This document shows positions 33,412-43,121 of a DNA stretch of 64,000 nt, piece by piece. The position numbers and the translations under genes are program-made. Source of the DNA: Symsagittifera roscoffensis (taxonomy: Eukaryota; Xenacoelomorpha; Acoela; Convolutidae); the NCBI RefSeq assembly GCF_963678635.1, contig NC_087064.1, positions 81,011,526 to 81,075,525 on the forward strand. The letters run 5' to 3'. Each line of letters opens with the position of its first letter. Position 1 is the first letter of the stretch. A model generated the notes under the pieces. That model searched no databases. It was not told where the DNA came from and was given only the letters and a program-made list of their open reading frames with translations.

Positions 33412-34925
33412 TAGATGTTTTTATGGCACTCCTGGATGGCGCTCCTGGAGAAGGCTTTAGTGACCTTTTTTGTACTAGGGGGAAGGTGTGTACCCTCCGC
33501 CTAGTACTATTTAGCTTTTTAACCTAGTTAACACCGAAAATTCCGGGGGCCGGAGGGTTAGGTGGGAAGTGATGAGCCCGCTTACCCCAAGATCGTGGTA
33601 CCAAAAACAATTCAAGCGAAAGCGTAAAACCAAACAAAAATAGTGTATAACCAAAAAAAGCCAAAAATAAATTTGTTTGAAAACAAAAAAGTACAAAAAA
33701 CAGTAAAAATCCGAAAAAGACCAAAAAAACAAAAAAAAACCTAAAGTGACAGTTTATATGTTAATTCCGGACGAGATGTGATCTGACCTTCCTATTTGTT
33801 GTTGTTTCAGATTGATTTATATCATTTCTGATAGAAAGATTGTGTGTTTTGGTGACGGGTTGGGTACCCTCCGTTGAGTGTAATTTGAGTATTTAAGCAC
33901 GTTAATGGTGATTTTGCCGGTGACCGGAGGGTAGAGTGGCAAGCTGATCGACGTGTTCCACACTCAACAGGGGCATCAGGGACAACATCCACAACGACTG
34001 TTGGGTATCGTTCAAACAATTTTTGTATCGTTCGGGTACTATTTCATCAAAACTTAAGAGGTGGGGAGCACGATTGCCGCGGTCCGATTGTACCCTCCAT
34101 CGATCACGAATTTCCGAGTTAAGGGTTTTAATTCGGGTATTTCGGTGCAAAGGAGGGTATAGTAATAATACTCATTAACGACTACTAATAGATTATTTTC
34201 CTTACTATATATTACTTATTTCCTATTTAAACCCGAGAAACACCCCACTTTGGTCGAAAATTACCGAATTTCGACCAAACTGTAGACCCCCAAAATTTTT
34301 GTAGAATACCGCCCTATTTTGGTGCAAAGGAGGGTATAGTAATACTCATTAACGACTACTAATAGATTATTTTCCTTACTATATTTCACTTATCTCCTAT
34401 TTAAACCCGAGAAACACCCCAATTTGGTCGAAAATTACCGATTTTCGACCAAACTGTAGACCCCCAAAATTTTGGATATCCGAGTTTTCCCGAAGAGCAA
34501 AAAGATTTTACACAGGGAATTACTACGTAGTTCAATCCTCCTGACTAAAGAAACCGCGTGAGAAAGGACTCAGTAGAAGTTAGAAAAAACTAAATTTTTT
34601 GGATCAAACTTTTGATAATTTTCCGAATTTTGTCAATTTGTTTTGGGGATCGAGTTTTTTTAATTTTTAGAGTTGGAGCAATAAAAATTTTTGCGTTAAG
34701 AGCGTGCTAGCATAACGTGCTCAGATGCCTTAGAGTTTTTTGAGTAACCCTCCGATTAGTTCCGTGGATAGAGCTAACGTCTTAAAGATTGGAAAAGTAA
34801 GGAATCGGAGGGTCCAAATTTGATAGTTATTGGCCAAATTTTTGTTTTCAAACCAATTTTGGTCCGGTTTTTTGCATTGTTCCAGTGCCATACGGGGCTA
34901 CTACGCTCGTTTCAATTGTTTTTAG
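33412..34925 (+). other. Type-2 element leader (unit A) with inverted CCCTCCG modules
   Basis: No gene. The leader begins TAGATGTTTTTATGGC after the LTR. A TGG-starting string (TGGCGCTCCTGG, about 33,434) is a weak primer-binding-site candidate. Four modules open with ACCCTCC and close with GGAGGGT about 60-70 bp later: 33,494-33,559, 33,867-33,933, 34,092-34,160 and 34,747-34,812. A 177-bp tandem duplication (34,144-34,320 and 34,321-34,480) is present only in this unit. Confidence 0.6.
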
Positions 34926-34949
34926 TCACTGGAGCACGCGAAAGGCGAA

Positions 34950-36064
34950 TTGAAGACCAGGAAAAACCATGAAATTTTGAGATTCTTGAGCCCATGCTGG
35001 GGAAAGGAGTATATGGGCAGAGTGTTCTATGCGAATAATACCATCTTCGATGCATTCGTGCAGGAACTACTAAATATGCCCATCAGCCTCTTACTGGCCC
35101 TGTATTTGGTCTACCCCAGATACCTGCTCAATATGGGTCCGGCGTATATGTTCAGCAGGGGTGTGGAAACGCTCCGATTTGATGGTTTCTTGACATTGGT
35201 ACTCTTGAACCATGGAGAGCTAACGGCGTTTCATCAATTGATGAAGTACGGGGAACCGCTGTCAGTAAGAAAGGCTCAACCGAGTGTGGAGACCTATTCA
35301 TACAAGTGTGCTGCCGGACTGAACATGTAGAATACCGCCTAATGCAGAATCGCTATCCGACGGGCGAGGAAAGGAATCCCAATACGAGAGAAGAATTGAG
35401 GGAGGCGAACGGAGGCATACTTCTCTTGACTGACTTGTGCCTGGCCCTGAGGTCTGACCCATTGGGGATGATCAGGGGTCTAGGGCAAGTTGTGACCTGC
35501 ATCTATGGACCGGCACTGACGTACGCTTTCCCGGATCCGCCCGTGGTGGCGTATTGGCACTCGGTGGTGCACGTGAGCTTATTAAGCGTTCTAGATGAGA
35601 CGGCACTGAGCTGGTGCAGGCACGAATACTTGAGAGCACGAATGAGTGAAATGGTGCTTTTTGGGAAAGTGAAAAACTGAGCTGATGGTGTTCAACTTCC
35701 GGGGAAAACTGCAGTGCAGAATGGGGGGCAAGCGTGAAGGTCCTATCGAGGCCTATCCCAAGTTCTGGAACCTAAATCCCGTGGCAGGAGACAAGAGGGA
35801 AGTCTTGAGAATCCCGGCATGGAAAGGAGTTTTGAGTTTGGAATTCGTGAAGAAGGAGCTGGAAACTATACTTTAGCGGAATGTTCTGGCTGTTGCCGTC
35901 CCTGAGTTCCCGACGGTCAGAAGAAATACCCTGGGGATGAACAGCCCCATGGAAGTCCTTCCCTGCACGCGAGAGCCTCTGTAAAGAAGCAACAAAAAGA
36001 ACTCATGGAGGGTTGGATATACATCTGCAGTTTACTTCCACACGTGTGACATCAAGATAAACTC
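34950..36064 (+). pseudogene. Conserved helical protein and small downstream frame, unit B copy
   Basis: Frame 34,950-35,329 reads RFLSPCWGKEYMGRVFYANN, LLALYLVYPRYLLNMGPAYM and VRKAQPSVETYSYKCAAGLN without stops, where unit A has three. A 6-bp loss at about 35,328 makes a TAG; the next frame, 35,306-35,680, carries MQNRYPTGEERNPNTREELR and RSDPLGMIRGLGQVVTCIYG. Frame 35,685-35,876 (MVFNFRGKLQCRMGGKREGP, FWNLNPVAGDKREVL) is complete here, unlike unit A. The protein resembles 52,909-54,260 of element 2. Unknown function. Confidence 0.55.
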
Positions 36065-36646
36065 GTGGACCACACAAGCGAAGAAGATGAGAGGCTCGAT
36101 GCCTCCATAGTTCGAGGCCGGGAAACCTTAAGGACGCTTGGGGAGGCTGGGCTCGAGAATAAGCTGTCAATTTATGATGATGGGAGAGAGATCGTGCAGG
36201 AAGGACATATAGCTCTGAAAGATGAAATGACGTTTGCTACGAGGAAGTATCGAGCGCCTTATGGATTGGAGGAGTTAGAGCTAAGCCAAGAGGGAAAAAG
36301 GCTCGATGCAGCAGGTCCCTTGTATGTAGCCCTCACTGAATATAATAAGCTAGATCCATCAACACCCTCACCTTTGTCGGTGGGCACCACTGGAGATATA
36401 AGAAGCCATCCTAGGGAGAACAGATTCAGGGATGCACTAGAGAAAAAAAAAGCTGGGTCAGGGGAAGACGAAAGCATGGATGAAACCCTCAGTGAAGCGG
36501 GAGAAGAAATGGAGGTGGCAAATACACCTGACCAGGATCCAGCGGAAAGGGATTTCACCACGCATGAGCTATTGCAAGACTTAAGTGGGGACGACTGGGA
36601 CGACTGGATCTCCCCGCAAAGATCTGGAACTGCCCTTGACGAGTGA
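36065..36646 (+). CDS. Intact 193-codon acidic frame of element 1 (unit B)
   Basis: This is the best-kept copy of the acidic protein; unit A has at least three stops over the same stretch. It begins MDHTSEEDERLDASIVRGRE, has a middle part with TFATRKYRAPYGLEELELSQ, then Ser/Pro-rich sequence and an acidic end (GEEMEVANTPDQ, SGDDWDDWISPQ). Openness may reflect chance survival rather than function, since neighbouring frames are broken. Element 2's 54,293-54,781 frame occupies the same place (PDAWSRKKIKAPPSRRPEV, then an acidic tail) but is weakly similar. No domain is recognised. Confidence 0.4.
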   Translation: MDHTSEEDERLDASIVRGRETLRTLGEAGLENKLSIYDDGREIVQEGHIALKDEMTFATRKYRAPYGLEELELSQEGKRLDAAGPLYVALTEYNKLDPSTPSPLSVGTTGDIRSHPRENRFRDALEKKKAGSGEDESMDETLSEAGEEMEVANTPDQDPAERDFTTHELLQDLSGDDWDDWISPQRSGTALDE

Positions 36647-38461
36647 GGCCTCTAACATGGTGATGATACACTTGAGGGCCAAAGAAAGCAAGAAGAACGC
36701 CTTCGAGAGCAATGAATGGATGTTCCTGAACACACTGGACGAGAAGGCGTGGCAAGATTTCTTGAGCGAATTCAACCAGAGAGTGAAGAGCGAAACTACG
36801 CTGGATGACTTCAAGGAAGAGTTATGGAACACGGTGGTGAAGTTCGGGGAACCTGTCTTGATGGGTACCGGACTTGATGAAAAAGCGAGAAAGGACCTAC
36901 TAGGGAGGATGATCAGCCTGAGGGAACCGGAACAGAAGACCAAAGCTGACGCATGTAAAGACTGCTCTACTCTGTACAAAAAAAACTGATAATAAAGTAT
37001 TTAAGGTTGAAAGGGATGACAAGAATAAGACTAGTAATATGATTAAAGATATTAATATTCTTAAAGCTCGAGAATGGGGGAGGCAAGAGTTAGAAAGGCC
37101 GGACCAGGATAAAGAAGTCGAATCAGTGATGATAGTGGCAACGCCCCCAAAAGGGGTTCGACGAGTGGACAAATGTGGGAGGTGGACGTCGGCAAAGAAT
37201 GGCTCTCGACCCCACACCAGGCCATTGGTAAACAAGTGAAGGGCGATCCTCTTGAGAAAAATGCGACGAGGAACACCGCTCGACCCTATTGGGTGGCTCT
37301 AGAGACCTTAAAAGAACTGGAGGATTGCCTGAAGAAAGTTGATCGCGGAGTATCCCGCAAGCGTCGTCATTGGACCACCCAACAGAAAGCCGAGGTTAAT
37401 AAGTTTGAGTTAGGGAACCAGCTGAGGCGAACTTGGCAAAACCTGCTGCTGGAGTATATCGAAGAGGCGATGAGAACACCCTCGTCCGCATTGCCGTTAA
37501 TGGCAAATCTTTTCGTCAGAACGGCAGGACAGTTGATGTTTGCATGGAGCTTGGTGGGAGTAGAGCTGGAGGTGTTAACCTCCCACGACATATGAAGCTG
37601 GGCATTTGATAAACCTGTAGACTCTTACAGGTTTATCAAATGCTGGTGCAGCATATTGCCAGAGACAATTCGGGTTTGAGTCTAGCGAGGAGAAAGGATG
37701 CCACTTGTTTCTTAAGATGGATCATGTCCGTGATAACCGACAGTACACTCCAAATATGTCGTCAGAAGGCGATGGGAAGTAAAACTATGGAAAAGAAAAT
37801 TTCCACGGTCATCCTGAATGTGTACCAGAGTACTGGAATCGAGAAAGAAGGTGGCTCCAGACATTCTCTAGAGAGCCACGGGAAACTTGATGAAATACGG
37901 AGGTTTTACAACAAGAAGTTCGAAGAGGGGCATGACGTGCATCGTAATTTAGCCCGGGCAGAAGACTACTCTAAGCCCACAAAGCGGGGAGAATATAAAT
38001 AAGTGTCTGGAGTAATGGAAATAGCTTACAACCCTTTCTTCGATTCGGAGGCCGGGAACATCTACATGAATTTTGAAGTGGCAGGTTTGGAAGTTGCTGT
38101 GGCCTTCCTGGTGCCCACATTCCCACGCAAGAAGCATCAGAAAGAATATCGACAGTTCCTGGCTGAGATAGGGCCAGAAGCTTTCAAGAGACCCTTGCTG
38201 ACCCATCGTAATGCAATCACTACGGGTTTGAAGAGAGTTGTTAGTGTGTCTAGAGATAATACCAAGGCAAGGGAGTCAATATTGGAGGAAGACCTGGCGA
38301 AGAACGTGAGCTTGAATTTGCATAAATCCTTTTGTTTGAACAGGGAGTCTAAGTTGGAGGCTTTGCCGAACCAGGTGAAGAGATTGCAAGAAGAGGGAAT
38401 GGGTGCGATCCTACGAACAATTAAAAGCTTGAGAAGAGATCGTGATCAGTTCCGACGATGA
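36647..38461 (+). pseudogene. C-terminal helical region, unit B copy
   Basis: Same series as unit A: 36,585-36,989 (EWMFLNTLDEKAWQDFLSEF), 37,173-37,595 (DCLKKVDRGVSRKRRHWTTQ; LRRTWQNLLLEYIEEAM), 37,640-38,002 (ATCFLRWIMSVITDSTLQ) and 38,003-38,461 (LAEIGPEAFKRPLLTHRNAI, running on without the stop of unit A into EDLAKNVSLNLHKSFCLNRE). About 290 bp that encode the basic N-terminal stretch in unit A are deleted near 37,147. A perfect 18-bp hairpin (37,602-37,643) replaces the unit A sequence at the frame junction. A stop at about 38,000 is not in unit A. Confidence 0.55.
37602..37643. repeat. Perfect 18-bp stem hairpin, unit B only
   Basis: GCATTTGATAAACCTGTA, six bases GACTCT, then its exact reverse complement. 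Unit A has only the right arm (…TTACAGGTTTATCAAATGC near 30,914-30,932), so the left arm is a local templated inverted copy made in unit B. Confidence 0.9.
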
Positions 38462-38975
38462 GGATGAGCTGTTGAGGCAGATAAGGTTTCGAATGCATCA
38501 GGGCCCAGCACCTCAAGGACGAGGAGCACGAAGTGAGCAGGATGCTCAGTGTCGGATTCTTGAGTCTTGAGCAGGGGAAAGGAAAGGGGCTTGAGTGTGA
38601 ACTCGGATGAAATCTGAGGTCACGGAAAACAAATTTTAATGAACCAAAATATTGTGATTAATATGCTATATCTATTATATAAATGAAAATGCTGCATGAC
38701 ATTTTTCTGATTAGATAACACAAAAGAAATTTTAATCATTGACTTCCAAAGTGGAAATTCAGGGTGCAGGTGCATGCCGATTTTGATTGCTCTTTAGCCA
38801 TAATGTGACAATTTTTTCTTTGGTTGTGAATTTTGGGGCGTAGATAAAGTTAAATCTGTTGCAAACTTCTGTAAATGACCACTGGCACTGTATCTTGAGA
38901 CACACTCAACATTCTGAGGGCTCACTGACAGACGACGACACGCGATGAGGACATCAATTTTGAGTCCGGGGAGTA
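38462..38975 (+). other. 3' untranslated region and polypurine tract, unit B
   Basis: Counterpart of 31,740-32,253; no plus-strand frame. It ends in GGGGAGTA (38,968-38,975), directly before TGTGCCAGTC. Confidence 0.6.
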
Positions 38976-39261
38976 TGTGCCAGTCGGTCATATTTGGAAG
39001 TTTGACCTTGAGCAACGCAAAAGACATGATTTTGGTGTGAAGTGGATTTTTTCAAAAATTCGAATTGAGCATGTCATGCTCAACTTTCTCGCGACAACTG
39101 AAAAAAATATCAGAAAATAGAGGCAGAAGAATTGAACTACAAGCGCGGGAAAGTAGTCGAAAATAGCAGCGGGAAGTTGCCATTCGCACTTTCCGATACA
39201 TAATTCGAACGAGAGTAGGGCTGTCTTATTCGAAACAGAAGGCAGAATGATCGCGAGTAAA
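38976..39261 (+). repeat. Type-1 LTR 5' part, unit B
   Basis: Counterpart of 32,254-32,539, again ending GCGAGTAAA where the type-2 LTR begins. It supports a single insertion event that was later duplicated. Confidence 0.75.
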
Positions 39262-40086
39262 TGTGCCATTCTGCCAGATTGGCACAGCGCAACCTTCCGG
39301 CGAAACACGAGAAAATGATTAAAGGCCTTAACGACAAAAAAGTGCTGCAAAGGAGGGTAGAAATTTTCTGGAAGTTTCAATTTTCAAAATTTCGATTGTC
39401 GAACGAATATTTCTCAGAAATACAAAAAACGGCCATTTTGACTAAAAAAGGTGAAAAAGTCAGAACCACAGCAAATATAGTGAAAAACAGTCGCACGAGA
39501 ACGATAAAAACACAAAGCCTCTTATCGTGACGATCACGCACGATAAGACCCTTAGCAGAAGAAATTAGTGAGAAGGGAGGCTTCAGTGGGGAAGCAGTGG
39601 AGAGCAGTACCCTCCTCGGCCCCCCAGAGACTGATATATGTTGAAAGACTGTAGTAAACTAAATTTTTAGCTACTCTGATGCCACAAAACTTTGAATTGA
39701 CACCGGTATTGTTTGATATTTTAGAATATGAGTAGCTAGGAAGAGGAAAGGGTCAATCCATCTCCAATGGATTTAACATAGAACTGTCACCAAAAATATT
39801 TAAAAATAGGGTATTCGAGCCGTGTTTTTAATAGGAATCACGTAGTCTGAGAATCCGAGACTCAGCTATGTGGTTGTGTTTGCATGTAAACGAAAGCTGA
39901 TCAAAAGTCGTTTGACTGACGGCCTAAAAATAGTAACTTTTTCTTAGCCCCAAAGAGACCAGAAAATCAACTGGCAAGGTCGAGACGGTGAAAAACGAGT
40001 AGAATTAAGGTAACTGACGCCTGCCAGTCGTTGATGGGTACTTTTTCTACGCTCCGTCACTGTGTAGTCTTTGGGCGAATGTTACA
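39262..40086 (+). repeat. Type-2 LTR, 5' LTR of element 2
   Basis: TGTGCCATTCTG... to ...GGGCGAATGTTACA. It lacks about 45 bp near 39,615 that unit A (about 32,897-32,945) and the 3' LTR (about 59,600-59,660) retain. It matches 59,247-60,133 along its length. Confidence 0.8.
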
Positions 40087-41814
40087 TAGATGTTTTTATG
40101 GCGCTCCTGGGTGGGCCTGTTAAAGACATGATATCATGATGATCAGCAAACGTTTCAGCGACGAACCCTGCGCTCCGGGCGTATGCCTAAGTTAGAGGCC
40201 TTAGGGACTTTTACTGTACTAGGGGGAAGGTGTGTACCCTCCTCCTAGTGCTATTTAGCTTTTTAACCAAGTTAACACCGAAAATTCCGGGGGCCGGAGG
40301 GCTAGGTGGGAAGTCATGAGCCCGCTTACCCCAAGGTCCTGGGACCAAAAACAATTAAAGAGAAAGCGTAAAACCAAACACAAATAGTGTATAACCAAGA
40401 AAAAGCCAAAAACAAATTTATTTGAAAACAAAAAAGTACAAAAAACAGTAAAAAATCCGAAAAAGACCAAAAACAAAAAAAAACATAAAGTGACAGTTTA
40501 TATGTTCATTCCGGACGAGATGTGATCTGACCTTCCTATTTGTTGTTGTTTCAGATTGATTTATATCATTTCTGATAGAAATATTGTGTGTTTTGGTGAC
40601 GGGTTGGGTACCCTCCGTTGAGTAAAATTTGAGTATTTAAGCACGTTAATGGTGATTTTGCCGGTGACCGGAGGGTAGAGTGGCAAGCTGACCGACGTGT
40701 TCCACACTCAACAGGGGCATCAGGGACAACATCCACAACGACTGTTGGGTATCGTTCAAACAATTTTTGTATCGTTCGGGTACTATTTCATCAAAACTTA
40801 GGAGGTGGGGAGCACGATTGGCGCGGTCCGATTGTACCCTCCATCGATCACGAATTTCCGAGTTAAGGGTTTAAATTCGGGTACTTCGGTGCAAAGGAGG
40901 GTATAGTAATAATACTCATTAACGACTACTAATAGATTTTTTTCCTTACTATATTTTACTTATCTCCTATTTTAACCCGAGAAACACCCCAATTTGGCCG
41001 AAAATCACCGATTTTCGACCAAACTGTAGACTCCCAAAATTTTGGATATCCGAGTTTTTCCAAAGAGCACAAAGTTTTTACACAGGAAGTTACTACGTAG
41101 TTCGATCCCCCTGACTAAAGAAACCGCGTGAGAAAGGACTCAGTAGAAGTTAGAAAAAATGAAATTTTTTTGATCAATTTTTTGATAATTTTCCAAATTT
41201 TGTCAATTTGTTTTGGGGATCGAGTTTTTTTAGTTTTTAGAGTTAGGGCAACAAACATTTTTGCGTTAGGAGCGTGCTAGCATAACGTGCTCAGTTGCCT
41301 TAGAGTTTTTTGAGTAAACCTCCGATTAGCTCCGTGGATAGAGCTAACGACTTAAAGATTGAAAAAGTAAGGAATCGGAGGAATCAAATTTGATAGTTAT
41401 TGGCCAAATTTTTGTTTCCAAACCAATTTTCGTCCGTATTTTTGCATTGCTCCAGTGCCATACGGGGCTACTACGCTCGTTTCAATTATTTTTAGGAACT
41501 TTCAATACGAATTGCGGCAAAAGTTTTTCAGAACCTATATGGGTGGTGAAAAAAGACCAATTTGACGAACGCGTTTTTGGCAATTTTTCCGGACCGCAAC
41601 CGTTTTTCGGTTGATAATCTCGGAAAAGAAAATTTTTTTAGAATTTGTTGGTTCGGAGGGTCCAAATTTTAGGGAACCCTCTGAGCGGCAGAAAACTTTA
41701 TAAGATCACCTTTTTATCCTACTGGTAAGGTTGACCGTGCCAACCTGGTTTTAAGTCAGTTACACCGCATTCGGAGGCTTTACCGCGGTAGAATAACCCT
41801 TTTTCTTGATTTTT

Positions 41815-42180
41815 GGGGAACCCTCCTTAGCAACCCTCCTTAGTGGAAATTTTCCACGAGATCCTCCGAAGAAGTTAAAACAATCCCCCACAGAAGACTT
41901 AGCTTGTGTTGACACCTTCTGAGACTAGTAAGAGACCCTTACAAGTTATATTCAAAGAATTTGAAATTTGAAGGAACCCTCCGAAGTAACCCTCCGGAGC
42001 GTATTAAGCCACTTATTGACCCTCCTTAGTGAGTTTAGGGGGACCCTCCGAAGTAACTTGGGTGATTAAGGTACCCTCCGAAGTAACCCTCCGAGGTGAG
42101 CTAAGTGTCTTAACAACCCTCCGGAGTAACCCTCCGGAGTGACTTAAGCCTCTTAGCAACCCTCCTTATTGAAAATTTAG
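41815..42180 (+). repeat. ACCCTCC motif array
   Basis: About eleven ACCCTCC motifs, most extended to ACCCTCCGAAGTA, ACCCTCCGGAGT or ACCCTCCTTAGT, are spaced irregularly by 11-60 bp. CTCCGGAG is itself palindromic. Matching GGAGG partners occur upstream (41,654, 41,774), so pairing with those is possible. Confidence 0.75.
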
Positions 42181-42380
42181 GGGTATCTTCTGGGGTAATT
42201 TGAACAACTAGAATATCCATTTAGAATCGGAATAAAAGATCAACTACCAACGAGCGTGCATACTAGGATCACAGGAGCCCATTTGACCCGGAGATTTGTG
42301 ATCAACTTTGGATTCAAGATCGGGTCTGTCAGAAGTATCCGAACCAAAATTTTTTTTTTTGATTGTGATTTTGGTTGTGT

Positions 42381-42685
42381 GGTTGCCTTGAGCTACTCAA
42401 TAGGAAAGCTCGGGCAATCCGGTAACATATAAAAGAAGACCTCGGTGAGTGTATTAGGCAGATACACACTCACATGAGAAGAAAAGTTGTTCCCTGCTCT
42501 AGTACACTTGGGGCGTCCCGGGTGTGGGGGAGCTTTTTCATAGACTTTGGAGATTTTCGATCACAGGTTGCCTTGAGCTACTTAGCAGGACAGCTCGGGC
42601 AGTCGCAGAACACCTAAAAGAAGACCTCGGTGAGTGTAATAGGCAAATACACACTCACTTGAGAAGACAGTTCCGATTGAGTGAA
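42381..42685 (+). repeat. 185-bp direct duplication with TATA-like box and hairpin
   Basis: GGTTGCCTTGAGCTACT starts at 42,381 and again at 42,566. Both copies contain AAAAGAAGACCTCGGTGAGT and an inverted repeat GTGAGTGTAT...ATACACACTCAC. The first copy has ACATATAAAAGAAG (TATA-like, about 42,426-42,437); in the second this reads ACACCTAAAAGAAG. GGTGAGTGT also fits a splice donor. Confidence 0.7.
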
Positions 42686-43121
42686 GTCTTTTTCTTTAAG
42701 ACTAAGTTTTATTTATCTATTCCTGAAACATCACTGTTTTTTTACAAAAGATTGTTTGATTTTAACAAAGCAGTGATTTGATACGAGTGCGGCGTTAAAA
42801 TTGATACTGACGAAAGGTCGCTGTCACCTGTAGGATATTCTTTTCTGATTATCAGTTGTGTTTTGTGTATTGACTATATCTTGTGAAAATTTTGTGATAC
42901 TGTTATACTAGGCAACTGGGTGAAGTTAGCATTATCTTAATACTAAGCAAGCCTTGTGTGTAACCTTAGCTGAGTCACTAACATCATCACCAAGAAATCT
43001 AAGGAACATTTTTGATATTGAAGAAGTCGAGTAGGTAGCGTTAAGTAAATTAATTTAAACTTATTTGCGGTACGTGTGCATTGCCATTAAGTTGTGCGAA
43101 TACTACTGTTTATTACAAAAT

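Larger units (their letters stand above)
27995..34925 (+). repeat. Tandem segmental duplication, unit A
   Basis: Unit A runs from TGGAGCACGCGAAAGGCG at 27,995 to CAATTGTTTTTAG at 34,925 and is repeated as unit B at 34,930-41,494. It covers the 3' part of element 1, its polypurine tract, the partial type-1 LTR, a type-2 LTR and about 1.5 kb of leader. By eye the copies are nearly identical over long stretches. Differences include a ~290-bp deletion in unit B near 37,147, a 177-bp local tandem duplication only in unit A (34,144 and 34,321), and a 111-bp insertion-like difference near 40,105-40,215 in unit B. Confidence 0.9.
34930..41494 (+). repeat. Tandem segmental duplication, unit B
   Basis: Direct repeat of 27,995-34,925. 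It starts at TGGAGCACGCG, four bases after the end of unit A, and its last matching bases are CAATTATTTTTAG at 41,494, after which the leader of element 2 continues uninterrupted. Unit B therefore supplies the 5' LTR and leader used by element 2. Confidence 0.9.
40087..43121 (+). other. Element 2 leader, about 3 kb, non-coding with structured repeats
   Basis: No gene. Up to 41,494 it repeats the unit A leader, including inverted CCCTCCG/CGGAGGG modules. From 41,495 it is unique: an ACCCTCC array (41,815-42,180), a 185-bp duplication (42,381-42,685) and AT-rich sequence up to the gag ATG. Such a long leader may hold packaging or translation-control structures; that is inference from the density of inverted repeats. 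Confidence 0.6.

Noticed and set aside
33430-33450. TGGCGCTCCTGG as primer-binding site after the type-2 LTR
   Set aside because: It begins more than 10 bases after the LTR end, and its extension does not look like the complement of a tRNA T-arm; kept only as a weak mention.
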